From Mesaphorura yosii (lineage: Eukaryota; Arthropoda; Collembola; Poduromorpha; Tullbergiidae), in contig WIXG01000016.1 in assembly GCA_009869945.1 (NCBI GenBank), positions 396,152 through 460,151 on the forward strand: a stretch of DNA of 64,000 bases, read 5' to 3'. Every line of letters begins with the position of its first letter. Positions within the stretch are counted from its first letter, which is position 1. The notes under the pieces were generated by a model. The model was not told the origin of the DNA. It saw only the letters and a list, made by a program, of their open reading frames with translations, and did no database searches. This document shows, piece after piece, positions 1-12,275 of the stretch. The translations under genes and the position numbers were made by a program.

Positions 1-3000
1 ACGCTCAAGTCAAGGCTTCGGCTCTTGAAGCACAGGTAGAATTTCTTGCAAAATTCAATATATGGTCTTGCGAATTATGCTGAAGGAATTTGTGGGGTTT
101 GTCATACCTTTCTCAGGAATTCAGAGCTTCCATCGCCCGTGAGGCTCACGAAAGACGACTTTATCATTGACGAGCGACCTGGTGCCACAAAAAGGACCGA
201 CACCGAAGCGGAGATGCTTGAATATTATCGAGCACAAGAGTTCCCCGCAGCCAAGCAGTTTGTTCAGATGCGAAAGATTCAAGACTTTTTTCTCAATATC
301 GAAGTGCATTTCGTCGTAGTGAAGGATTTGGAGCACCAGAACCAAGTTTCCACTTTCAGACTGCGGGCTCCAAGCGAGGAATTCTGGAAAATCATGCAAC
401 GAAATCAGAAGCTGCTTGAAGAAGTAGAGTCGCCTCAAGCCGAGATCTCAGTCGAACGTGTGCCTGAAGCGATTGCGCCTGTTGCGCGGTTTTATGCGAA
501 AGACATGATTGGAGACTTCAAAGGGAAAACGTACGACATTGGAACGATGCATGCAATTCAGCGTCTCGAGAAGCGCCTGGAGAAACGATTTCAACGCGAA
601 TGTGATGTATTGCCGTATTACCAAGCAATTAAACGAAGGTCAGATATGACTGGAGTGTTGATTGGTTTCAGTGGGCGCGACTGGACGCTGAGAGGATTCC
701 GGATGACTGGGTCGACGAGGAGGACGTGAGAGCACTGAGACGCGCTGAAGAAACGTTGGGAGACTACAAATTGAAGTTGGATAACAATTTCGTTGGCGAA
801 AGAGTGCCCACTGCACACAGAAGACAGAAGATACTTGACTTGAAGCTGGAGGTTAGTCGTTAATCAATTTTACCTGCCACAGAAGGAATGCCTTGGCGCA
901 AATGCCTCAGTGAGTTCATTTGTTGTTGCAGATGTACGAAAAGATGCACCAGTTCAACAAGCTGATCTACCTGCTGAGGGATGAGAAGCCTCGCCTGATA
1001 CAGGAGTGCGGACGATTGATTCAGGAATTGGTCCGTCTTCAAAGATATCTGCCTGCCAACCTTCGGAAGCCCATTCCGGTCCTGCATCACTTGGAACCCT
1101 CCGAACAGCCTGAGAAGTTGTTTGACATTTCGGCGGAGGACGTGGAGAAGAAAATCGAAGAAAAACTCACTGAGTTTGGGTTCCACCAACAAAATGAAGT
1201 GGTAAAGCGATTTTCAACTCGAAACCCTCGAAGTATTTGCACTTGAACACGGCATTTTCTTGAAATCATTTAGCTGGAAAAGAAGCTGTTTGGGTCAAAC
1301 GTTCATACGTTTGAGGCCCCAGTTCTGACGCAGATTCCGGATGCATACAAGCACAAAGCTTACTATTCGGAGACTGACACGATCCTCAATGAACCACCGA
1401 GGCCCACACAGGAAGTGATGAAAAGCTTAGCTTGTAGCACCTTCATTCCGAAAGTCCAGCCACTTCCACAGAAGCCAGTCGGAACGAAGACGAATGCGGA
1501 GTACGACGGACTTCACTCATCCGTGTATTACTATCGTCAGCTCTTTTACGGAGCCAAGAATGAACCCGACACGACCAAACTCGATTATGCGATTCTGCAG
1601 AGGAAGTTTCAGCAGCAGACGCTTTACGATAAACTGTACCAGAAAATAAATTACTACAAGAACCGTGTCCTGGCATTGGCTGGCGAGAAAGTTCATTTAG
1701 AAACGAATCTGAAAATGATGCAAATTACCCTGACGAATCTCTTGGAGGAATTCGACATATCAAAGCACTTCGACTATGAGGAGCAGACAATTGAAGAAAA
1801 GTTGGAGAGGGTGCACGAGGAACTTTCAGCCACAAAGGCCAGGGTCAGAAATTAAACGATGCCTTTCTGCCTTTCATTAACAGTCGTTCCACGAGTGAGC
1901 TCTAAAATAATGTTACTCGTTCATTCAGGGAGACAAACTCCAGAGGAAAGTGGAGAGAGCGCACGAGAGAATGGAAAAAATACACAAGGACATGGAAGAT
2001 AATCGCATCGAAGCTGCGTCAGTGATCGGAGAGGATCATCATTTCGTAGACTATTTGTGGAAGCTGTTTAAGACAAGCATGGACCCATCCGTTTTATTGG
2101 GTTCGTTAATTTAAAATCGACGATCAAAGTATTGTTAAGAATTTCCATGCAGGAGTTTAGTTGAAATATTTTTACAGATCGGTCCAGGTCATCAGCAGGC
2201 GGTCACAGTCACTCTTTCGTTGAAGAGAGGCAGTCGCTTGCATCCGACCACGTGTCCGGGAGCAGTAGCCTTATGCGTAGTAACGACAGCATTAAAAATG
2301 GCGGCATGGATGTGATGGATCCGCTGCTATCCGTGCCTCCGGAGCCACAGTCGCATCAGTCCATTGCTACGAGAATAACCAAAGCCCCGGGGATCAAGTA
2401 CGATTTTGTGCGCTGTCCGGAAGGTTTGAACAAGTCAAAGTTTGACAAAGTTCGAGAGTTGAGAGCGAAGCAAATGCAGAAGAAAGTCGAACTAGAAAGT
2501 TGTCGCAGGGCTGTACTTCATGCCATCAAACATTACGAGGAGACAGAAGGTGCATACGCCGAGAAGGAGGCGCAACTGACGGAGATCCTGGAGGACATTC
2601 ATAGCTTGCAAAAGCGAAAGCAGGAAAAAATCAATAACATTGATAAGATCGTGCTGGCGAGGGCACATCAGATCCAGTAAGCAATGGACCCTTTCTCGTC
2701 CTACAGGCTTTCTATCGGTCTGACACTGGACGAAATTGTCCCGCGGTTTCGTTTTCAGGTGTTTGGACGACGACAAGCTGGAAGACAAGGACGGCGACTT
2801 CGAGCACAAAATACTTGACGCATTTGACAACCCGAAGAAAATTCTGGCGATCTCGAGTGGGCTGACTGATCTCCTGGATGGCCGGGCCGAAGAACTGAAA
2901 ATTGAGACCAAAATGGAGAAGGAAAAGCTAAGGTGTGCGCTAATATCTGGTCTGTTGTTTGGTTTTGAAGTAATCCGTGGTTTAAACGGATACAAACGAT

Positions 3001-4066
3001 CTCTATTTCCAGGCAAGCGAAACAGCTGCTTCGCAGAGCGAAAGAGGAACTTCTGAAGAAAGAAAAGAGCATCGATAAGCTGGAGAGATCTTGCAACGAG
3101 GACATGATTAAGAAGTTCGGGCGTGCTGTTGATCTGGATCAGATTTCTGCGGCGGTGATTAACTTGGAGCTGCTGGAAGCCACGGCGAAGGTGGAGCGTC
3201 GGCGGAACCAGCAGTTCAACGAGGACAACTGGGTGAAGAGGGAAATTCAGCAGGCGAAGGATATGCTGATGGGGGCCACGAAGATCAATTCGGAACTCAA
3301 CAGCCTTGTTGCCATTCTGGAAGAACGCCAGAGAGACATTGAATATTACATGCATTTGCAAGGAAAGGATGTTAAGCAGGTGGAGATGGACACCGAGTTA
3401 AAGGATCAAGTAAGTGTCTTCCGTTTAATTAACTCGACTCAGACAACACTTAAATAGCTTAAATTCCCATTGCAGCCTTTGTACGAAGTGAGCGAGTCCA
3501 GAGAACTTCGTGCAAGGAACGAAGACATTGCGGACGAGATTGATCGGCTGGACGACATAATTTGGACTCAAGAAATGAGGATTGGAATCTTGAGAAGCGT
3601 CATCACCGTGTGCAAGACAAAGGAGGGCGTTCCGATTCTGATTCCGCTCAACACCATTTCCAAAGACCGGGACGTTGGGCGAATGTTTGCGACGTACCAA
3701 GAACTGCAGCAGTATCGCGAAAGTCAAGACAAAAACGTACGCACTCTGTACGCGAGAGAACACATGACGGAAACGCTGGAGAAAAGTACCTCTGAAGTGC
3801 CCTTTCCTCACCATCACCATCATGACGGCAGTGCCCAAGACGAAACAGAGGAGCAAGGGGAGGGATACGCTGGGGAAGAAGAGGAGGACGCGCTACCGTC
3901 GAGGAAATCAAACACTGAAATGGAGGATTCTCGGAAGGAAGCAGAAATGGAGCAAGAGCAGTCGGAATTCGATTTACAACAAGCGCAAGAATTTATTACA
4001 GAGAATGAGGAAGAAATCCACGAGCCAATTGTTCAAGATGAGATCCAGACAGACGTAGAATTTTAA
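1..4066 (+). CDS. Ciliary coiled-coil protein, CFAP43/CFAP44-like, 5' partial
   Basis: The 3' part of a multi-exon gene that begins left of the window. Readable exons are about 1-35, 117-636, 695-850, 932-1200, 1274-1845, 1929-2100, 2178-2679, 2759-2933, 3014-3409 and 3476-4066, with introns mostly of 55-90 nt. The protein is almost entirely charged, heptad-rich coiled coil. Around 2400-2680 lies a segment starting RCPEGLNKSKFDKVRELRAK, followed by a long helix and a basic run. That order resembles the C-terminal coiled-coil half of CFAP43/CFAP44, tether/tether-head proteins of the axonemal inner arm I1/f dynein. The WD40 half would lie outside the window. The last exon has a short His run (about 3811-3825) and a Glu-rich tail. 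The coiled-coil call is seen directly; the family name is an inference from motif order, and another axonemal coiled-coil protein is possible. Confidence 0.6.
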
Positions 4067-4361
4067 TCGATGATTTAACGGCTAACTAAACTGTACTTAT
4101 TTATACAATCTACTACGGCATGCAGCTGCAACATGGATTAAAGTAAAGTGTTCCTCGATTGTAGAAAATCTGTGTATTTCTGGTACTACTTATACGCTAA
4201 GTAGGCTATTGTTATTATTACAAGAATGAGATTGTATTTACAGAGATTTAAAATTTGTTGAACATACTCTCAGACTCACCGGCTAATTACACGGAATCAG
4301 CGTAACCAACGTTTATATGAACAAATTAAAAATACTTTTCCGTATTTCAGAATCCCAGTTC
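4067..4361. other. Tail-to-tail intergenic spacer
   Basis: About 295 nt separate the stop codons of the CFAP-like gene (+) and DDB1 (-). The stretch is AT-rich and must hold both 3' UTRs and polyadenylation sites. ATTAAA-like motifs occur near 4138, in plus orientation. No other feature is seen. Confidence 0.6.
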
Positions 4362-7300
4362 TTAATGAATTCGGGTTAAATCTTCAACAATTTTGATAAT
4401 GTCGTCAACTGTCGCTGGATTTTTCACATTGTTTCCACCATCGATCTGTAATTTCAAGTTATGTGTAGGTTTCAAAACTTGAAAATTGAAACCAGGAACC
4501 ATTGTTTCTAATGCGACTTACCTGTAATCCGCTAATCACGGTCTTCATGTCATCCCTCGGCAAATCCAAAAAGCTCTCAATTAAATCGCCGTCAATGAAT
4601 CCTTCGCACGGTTCTTGTTTGCGATCGTTCAGGAGACTCCGCCAAAAGCTATGGTCAATTTTTCCGACTGGCTTGATAACTTTTGTCAGTCTTTCTTGTA
4701 GGTCAAGCAGGAACTCGTAGAACTCTGAAGGAATTTGCGTGACCAATCCTAAAATCACAATTAAAGTGAAATAAGATGTGTTTAACAAATGTCTCGTACA
4801 TCAGAAGAGGAATGACTTACCAACGGCGCCACTGACAGTTCCGAAGAGTACACTTCCAGAGACTTGTGCCGTCGTGTCTCCCAAATGCTGACGGACTAAA
4901 GAGCCATGTCGAATTGTATTGATCATGTCTCCAACGTAAATTCTTCCTGAGTCCTGCATTTGACATCTCTCTTCATCTGTTGCCGCACCTCTGTAAATGT
5001 TCATGAGTAAGAATGTAAGTATAATTAAACGGTACATAGTGTAAAAAAGGCGACAAGTAACTTCGTACCCGTCCTTTGTGCAAATGAAGAGATTAAATGC
5101 GTTATCAGCCCCCAAGAAAGTGTCGTCATCCAGAATTTCGACCGCTGTCATCCAGTTCGGATTAAAGTCTCTCGCAATCTAATTTTTAAAGAATATGAAT
5201 GTAAAACCAAACAATTTTGTAGAATTACAATTACAATGCTGGATCGGCTGAGCGCCATTATTCTTGGTCTTACCTCCTCGAAAGTTCCTTCCATACTTTT
5301 GTATTGAAGCAGTGTCATGGACCTCATAAGATCTCCTACTAAGACGAAATCCCCTTTGTACTTCAAGTACAGCGATAGGATATTGTTGAAATACGAGCAC
5401 TCTACTCGCAATTCTTTCTCCGAAGTCCATTCAAATAATCGAACCTGAATGCATTCAAGAAGTTCATTAGCAGTTAAGTGACTTTCTCGCGGATCCTTCC
5501 ACAACTTACTGTGCTATTAATTGACGCCAAGATTTTCCCGTTGAACCCGGCCAAGCAGTAACACGCCCCGCGAACTTCCTTCTCGGCGATTTGTTGTAGT
5601 TTTCCGTCAACGTACTGGAATATTACTATGCGCCCTTGTTTGGGTTCACTTTCGTCTGGGATTACGATTGCAGTTCCAACAACATAGTATTGAGTTGGAT
5701 CGTCTCCCAGTTTGCACGACACAATACTCAAGGCGTACTCGGATTGCATGAACTGGTGAGCATGTAACACTACAAGTGAGCAAAGCAATTTAATTAACCA
5801 TTATATTTGAAAAAAGCGTCAATTTTTGAAGACACAATTTAACACCTAAAAGATTCACAATACCTTCAAATGTATGCTGATCAATTATCAGCAGGTTATG
5901 GACTTCGATGTCTTGTCCGTATTCCAAAGGCGTACTAGGAACTGACGCGTTTGATGGCCCGGAATTAGAGGGTCGTATTAAAGTTCCAACAGACGATGAA
6001 CAACTCACACTGAGACGCAGACGATAGTCAAATGTTAGCACTTCACACAGTTACAATTAGAAGAATGAAGACGAAAAGATCCGATTCATTACCTCGCCGT
6101 GAGGGTACTGACGCTTGCCCTGACCGGTGTCAAGCCCGAACTTTCCATCACATCAATTCTAAGCGTGATAACGCCAAAAGTCTAAAATAAATCATAGTAA
6201 TTAGTAATTGGTTAGTCGAAAGTACACGTCATATGAAGACTGGCCGTTCTGGACTGAGCAGTTACCTGCGAAGACTCCTGGTACGCAATCCGCCTTGGCG
6301 TTTCGCCTAAAGAAACCGTTCTAATGTGCAGCTTCTGTATTTCATCGATGGTTCCAATTGTGAGGCAGGACTCCGTTGCTAAAGCTAAACTCTCAGGAAA
6401 TGCAGCAGCATTCAACGGACACATGTGAGAAACCTCCCGAAGATTTACATTTGAGAAAACTAATTTGTGGTTCGACCAGTAGATTACGGTTGGTCTGTCT
6501 GAGCACGCAAACACACTGGCAGTTGACTGGCTCTTGAAGAACTTCAAGACTGTCGGCTGGGTTCCCAGTGTGACCTAATTTACGACAGGGACACGTTCAT
6601 TTAGCTTCGTACCTTTCAAATCGTCAGAGGAGTCAAAGATGAAACATTACCTTCTTGTTATCTGTCAATTCTCCGGTGATCGGGTTGAGTGAAAAGTAAT
6701 ACAGTGAACCATCACCAAGTGCGCACATCAAGAAGCAATTGTCGTCAAAGCACGCGAGGAGAATCGATCGCGGAATAATTTCTGTAAGTTGGACAAGAAG
6801 TTCACAGGAGTCCCTCTTCTACATTTACATTTTTCATCCTTGGGGAAATTTACCTCCTTTCAGCCCTTGCTTTGTAACAACTTCCAAGTTTGGCACGCGG
6901 AGGATTAACGCCGACACATCTGTCCACAACCCGACAGCCACGAAATGAGCTTTGCCTGTGCCGAAAGGTGTGATGTCCAGGCAAGCAATTTCGTTCTCCA
7001 TTATCATGTCCCTAAGAACATGCACAGTTTACAAGTTTACGCTTTTCGTGGTTGTAAAAGTATGCATTTCGGAGCCTTACCCCATTAAATGAAGAGTGCT
7101 CTTTTGAATTTCCAAGTAGTACAATTCTGACCCAGCAGCGCAAACAATTTGGTGCGCATTCCCACCCACAACGCTTATTCCTTTGCCGGATGGTGTACGC
7201 CATTCCCTGCAGAAAGAGCACATTTGCACATTTCGATATGTAATAAAATTCTTTGGATGGCAATTTCTACCGTTTCAGGCACAGTACGAAGGAAATCGTA

Positions 7301-9375
7301 ATAAACTTACGTGAGGAGGGTTTTCGAAGACGCATCAACCAACCTCACTCCTTCAGATGTAACTTGAACCATTTGCCCGTGACACACATTTGATGCCCAC
7401 AATGTTTGCTGTCCGTTGGCGAAGCCAGCCAATTCTGTTTCCTCCACTTCCTCGCCAGATAGGTACAGAAATCTAAAATGTTAATTCGTTGATTGGAGTT
7501 ATAGGATCATAACACCTGCTAACATATGGTACCAAGGTGGCGTGTACCTCGTATCACCAATGCACGACACAACCAACATATTGTCATGTATTGTTTCTCC
7601 ACCAACTTTCAGTGACCAAAGTCCCTTCATTCCAGATAAATCCAAGCTCGCGTGTTCTTGAATTCCGATTCCGTTCCTGATGATTCGTAGTGACCCTTCT
7701 TTGTATCCACCTGAGGGAGTAAAATCAGAAGGTGTAGAGTGCAATGCCAGAAATGAAAAGACCATGACAAGTGCGACGAACTAGTCTGTAGTCTACCTGA
7801 GCAAGTTATGAGTTGTCCCTGTCCTTGCTTATCCATGTCAACTACCACCATGTCACTGATCGGAGCCAAATTGGTAAAGGTTTCCATCACCGAAATGTAA
7901 CTCATGTTTTCATCAGGAACCGTATTGAGTTTTATGAGCTGAGAATCTCCGAGTCTGGACCCCACAAACACCACACCATTGTCCAAATAAGTTAAGCATT
8001 CCGGTGTGCTCGTTTCACCTAAATATAGCCAAATATTATAAAATACGACTATGATGAGTAGGAAGTTTGTTCCAACATCGCCATCGAACCTAAGACTTCA
8101 AACTTGATGTCCTTCACTACGGGACCATCCATTTTGTCCTCTCGTTCAAGAAAGAGCATGAAGAGATTGCCCAAGAGGTCTCCCAATAAGTATCGGAAAC
8201 CAGAAAGGTCAACCCTGGCGTAGCACATGATTGTGCTTTGCTGCAATCCAAAAACGTATGCGGATAAAGTCAATTCACATAGAAAAGTTTCTGCTCGACA
8301 AAAATACCTTCATTGCAGCGGGAGCTACCGCTAAGAAGTTTGTGCCATTGTGGTACAGAATTGATTCCTGACCAATTACAATGGCGCCGCCCAAGGGCAG
8401 GGGGACGGGAATAACCATTGATGAATGACTTTCCACATTTTCTTGCTTCCAAGTTGTCTGTTTTAAAATTACCATTAGGACGTGAGCGTTTGAGTCAGTG
8501 ATGGAAAATGTACCTTAATGAAGTCTTTATCCTTGAGTGAAATCTCCTTTGCCCTAACATGTCTACCATGTGAATCCTGATTTATTAAAATAATGGTTGG
8601 ATTCGAACACCCATACAGAAATTCCATATCCTGAATTAATGGTTCTTCGAGTCTGTCGGTAGGGAAATGAGAGTTGTGGAGTTAATTACACCTTATCACA
8701 AAAACATGTGTAGTATGTACCTGATGTTGTACGCCCTTAATTCCGCGTTGTCTTTGTCTATTGGTATAATTTTAAAAAGGCCTTCATACAGCTTGAGTCC
8801 GATCACTCTTGCTTCCGGGTCGATCACACCAATGATGCCAGTTTCACAAGGCTTTCCAATTCTGTCGCCAACATTTCCGTGCGCTAGAGTTACAATTTCC
8901 AAGTTATCACCTCCGCCTTGGCACTCCAAAATCATTGCATTGTATCTTGATGTGACCAAGAACACCAAATCCTTATCGTCGCCCTGATTCGATTGAATAA
9001 AAACATCAGTGATTATATTCAATGATGGTCATTAGTGAGTTCCAATGAACTATAGATCAGAAGTACTACCGGGTGTCTAAACAGCTTGAGGAGGGCGATC
9101 TTGCCGTAGATGGAAACTTCTTTCAAGGCTCGGAGTCCTTCCGGGGTCACCAAGTACAGCTCTAGCCTCGTATTTTTCACCAGTATTAAGTTTATATCTG
9201 TCGGTGACGTGAAATTGCCTGGAAGAAAGAACATCAAATCATTCATAGAAAACGAATGTTAAATTACATTACATCATTTAAATTCCAACTTGCTCCAAAA
9301 CTTACCAGTTGCACACGCCGTCACGGCGGTGGGTTTATGCGCTGTGACGACGTAGTGATGCGCAGAAGTTGACAT
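4362..9375 (-). CDS. DDB1: DNA damage-binding protein 1 (DDB1)
   Basis: Complete DDB1, the WD40-type triple beta-propeller adaptor that links DCAF substrate receptors to CUL4-RBX1 ubiquitin ligase and, with DDB2, recognises UV-damaged DNA. The start at 9373-9375 gives [18 protein letters not shown], matching the family N-terminus. Recognisable blocks in order include [20 protein letters not shown], a [10 protein letters not shown] segment, a [18 protein letters not shown] segment, [32 protein letters not shown], and the C-terminal helical end with [13 protein letters not shown] and [15 protein letters not shown]. The stop at 4362-4364 follows LTRIH, the usual family ending. There are at least 15 exons with introns mostly under 100 nt. 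No truncation or frameshift was noticed. It is a constitutive housekeeping gene, and its neighbours are not functionally related. Confidence 0.97.
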
Positions 9376-10481
9376 TTTGTGGTGATGCCACGTAGTAAGC
9401 ACTAGTTGAATTCAATTATAATGCATAAAGTGCTTGCAATCGCAATTACCAGAATTGCCACAAATTACAACTACTATAAAAGTTGAACAAGGTCAATATT
9501 TATAATCCGGTTGATGTTGAAGTCGCGTTTATTATTTGAAACTGAAACCTCCAATTCACGAGCTTTGAAACCGGCTGGTGGAAAAATTTGAACGCATTGT
9601 ATAGACAGACACACCGACAACTCTCCTCATCCATCAACACTTTCCTTTCTTGATTCTTTTTGTGAGTCTTTGTCGGCGTGCATCCACGAGGAAGTCATGC
9701 CCAGAACTATATTTCATATTTCAGTAAATAATTAAGAATGGCCTATTAATTGTTAAAAATAATGTGACATCAGTGTTTCATCTTCGTAACATAGTAAATA
9801 TGATTGTTATTATGTTCTATTTATTATGAATGCGCTTCTTTAAGGTGGAGAGGGCTACACGTTTCGTTCGTGGCAACAGGAATTCGAATTTTGTTAACAA
9901 GAGTATGGCAAAAGCTATCTCTCCCCCTTGGTCAAAATCCTCCGATTGACTTATCTGTACCAAGTTAGCAATAGCTTAAATTAATCCGTGGCGTCAACCT
10001 CATAAACGACGGGCCTCCACGCTGCGTACTTACCTACGGAGCAATTAGCAGTTTTAATTTTTAATACGAATTTACTCCGGTGGTACAATTAATTGACTAA
10101 TGACTATTCGCATTATTGCACAAGGTAACGTTTGGTAGGGAAAGAGCACTTGGAATGCTTCCGAGGCGCTTGAGAATACTTCTACTTCTGTAAGGAGCTA
10201 GTTAACCGGTACCGTATAATGGCGAATATATCTACTGTTAGTGAATTGGAGATTCTGAATTAGACTAAGAGAATAAGTTACTAACAAAAAAAGAACAAGC
10301 ATTTGTATTTTCAAATGAGCTAATCTATAAGTAAGTTCATCAGCTAATCACTAACAAGGGCCCGGGGGAGAAATCATTTCAGACAATACTAGACTACAAC
10401 ACAAAGAACACTGTATTCATATAGGCGGAGAGGCACCAGGCACGTAATAATATGCATGACAATCATTTCTCGTCAATTTGT
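9376..10481. other. Intergenic region upstream of DDB1
   Basis: About 1.1 kb between the DDB1 start and the stop of the dsRBD membrane-protein gene. Both genes are on the minus strand, so the right part holds the upstream gene's 3' UTR and the left part the DDB1 promoter and 5' UTR. It is AT-rich with no coding segment I can support. No distinctive motif or repeat was recognised. Confidence 0.5.
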
Positions 10482-11596
10482 CTACGCTTCACCAGTTGCA
10501 ATACTTCCTCCAGTAAGACTGCAATTAGCTGCCATTTCGTTTCGCGTAATCTCGTCTGGCATATCCGTATAATTTAGCTTGTAGATGTCTGTGGCAGCCA
10601 CCTGTGCAGCTAGTCTTTTCGAGTTTCGCTTCCCAATCCCTGTAAGGATCACGTTAATCGAAATTAAACTTTATAATTGCTAATCAGCCATGCAACTTAC
10701 CATATCCGTAGTAAGTTTTTGTATCCTGCAGAACTATAGTCAACGCCGTTTTGAAATGCTGGATATTTGCTGGGCACACGAAGAATTCAAACTTCGGGTT
10801 CAGTCTCATGTCGTACAAAAGTGAAACAGGGTGTCTCTCCGTCGGATTCGGTGGCAACGTTGGAGGGCCCTGGAAGCAACAATCCACATTCTATTCAGAT
10901 TTGGACTTCTTGAAGTCAGAAATCAAGGCAAAGGCTCAGCCTACGTCTATGTCGCATAATCACGTCAAAACAACCAAATTGCAATCTGAGACATTCGCAA
11001 CTAACCCTTCGTCTGCTCGAATTGCGAGATCTTTTCGTTCTTGACGGAAAAACACCCTCATGCTTGTGGCCTTCGTAACTTCTGAATCTGATGCCATCAG
11101 CTTCCGCGTTTTCTATTTCTTGGCTCACCTGACCTGATGTCTTCTCTCCAGTGCCACCTGGAGCGGGGTTCAATGGCGGAGGCGTGGATGATGTGTCTTT
11201 GGGGACATTGGATTGGCCATTTGTTGGACCAGATTGAGCCGCATATGTCGACATTCTATTATCGTTTGAGCTGAAACCAGTGGCTGTGAAAAAACAAGAG
11301 CTATTGATTGAGTGAAGAATTCCAAGAGTTGCCCCTTGTAAACAATTGTTATTACCTGAAACTTGCTCAGTTTCGAAAGTGGAAGGAATGTTTAAAGAAA
11401 ATATGCCGTATCCAAGAATACTGGCGATAAACACAATCAATGTAAACAGCGAGGTAGCGAGTAGAGTCTTTCTCCGCGCTTCAGCCTTGCGTCTAGGATT
11501 CGGTGGCTCGGGTCGGGTGAGTTGATTGTTGGATGCCGATGACATGCTTTCAACATCGTCACCAGTAGCAAAGTTGTGAAGCGGTTGAAAACTCAT
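10482..11596 (-). CDS. Type II membrane protein with C-terminal dsRNA-binding domain
   Basis: Four exons: 11356-11596, 11006-11283, 10701-10869 and 10482-10639. The joins keep frame and give 281 residues. The start at 11594-11596 is the first ATG. Residues about 35-43 are a basic patch (RRKAEARRK), followed by a 20-odd-residue hydrophobic helix (TLLATSLFTLIVFIASILGY). By the positive-inside rule this predicts a cytosolic N-terminus and a lumenal or extracellular C-terminus. A Pro/Ser/Gly-rich linker follows, then SRTKRSRNSSRRR, which contains an R-X-K-R furin-type site. The last roughly 90 residues fit the dsRBD pattern: a helix with HPVSLLYDM, strand KFEFFV, strand HFKTALTIVL, then a GYGIGKRNSKRLAAQVAA signature spanning the last intron. 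I do not recognise the gene. The dsRBD and the helix are seen; the topology is inferred. A tail-in topology would make it a membrane-tethered cytosolic RNA binder instead. Confidence 0.7.
11284..11355 (-). other. 72-nt in-frame intron of the dsRBD gene
   Basis: Bounded by CAG|GTAATA and a TTTTTTCACAG acceptor, exactly 72 nt (24 codons), without an in-frame stop. Retention would insert 24 residues just after the membrane helix. I treat it as an intron because both sites are good consensus and the length fits other introns here. Confidence 0.6.
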
Positions 11597-12275
11597 GTTA
11601 GCTGCGGTTTATTTACTTAATTGGAATGTATTAACAAACTCACTAATAAAAACAGCTTATTTTGGCTGGACAAAGTAGCTCATACTTAAGAATCTCGAGT
11701 TCAAATTTTTGTTTACAACGACTTGACCTCACTTTGCTATGTTCATGCGGCCGCGCTTCTCCATACGACCTGATACAACATCCAAGAGAGTCGACAAAGC
11801 TTTGTTTATGCCAAAGTTCGAAAGGCGATGATCACAATTAAACAAGACAAGTGAAAAATGACCAAAATGGAAAGATAGTTTAAAGGAAGTTTAAGCTGTG
11901 AGTATAATTTTGGAACAGAGTCCCAACTCGACCGAGTTGGTCTTCTTTTATTGACATTTTACAAAAGACAAAGACACAAACAAAAGAGCATTAGAATGCC
12001 TAGTGTTCAATTACAGGCTAAGTTCCATAGTTTTACCATAAAGTCAAGATCTTCCTGTGAGAACGGATCTTGCCTTCGCTTCTCATCCAAACTCTTACGT
12101 GACATTTGACACGAAAAATGAGACATAAAAATATGCATGTGTAATTATTACCATTTTCTGCAAAATTCATAAATTGCTCAAATTACATTGTCTGGAGTCT
12201 GGAATCTCGAGGTTGCCCCCGATTCCATGCTCTAACATAGTTATAAACTATTTATTCACTGCTCATGTTAAAATT
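11597..12275. other. Intergenic region between dsRBD gene and dynein-stem gene
   Basis: About 680 nt without a supportable gene. On the minus strand it carries the 3' UTR of the dynein-stem gene, with an AATAAA at 12251-12256 and another at 12275-12280 overlapping that gene's stop codon. It also holds the promoter of the dsRBD gene. Confidence 0.55.

Noticed and set aside
3562-4058. Overlapping alternative frames in the last CFAP-like exon
   Set aside because: Out-of-frame by-products of an acidic, repetitive coding exon.
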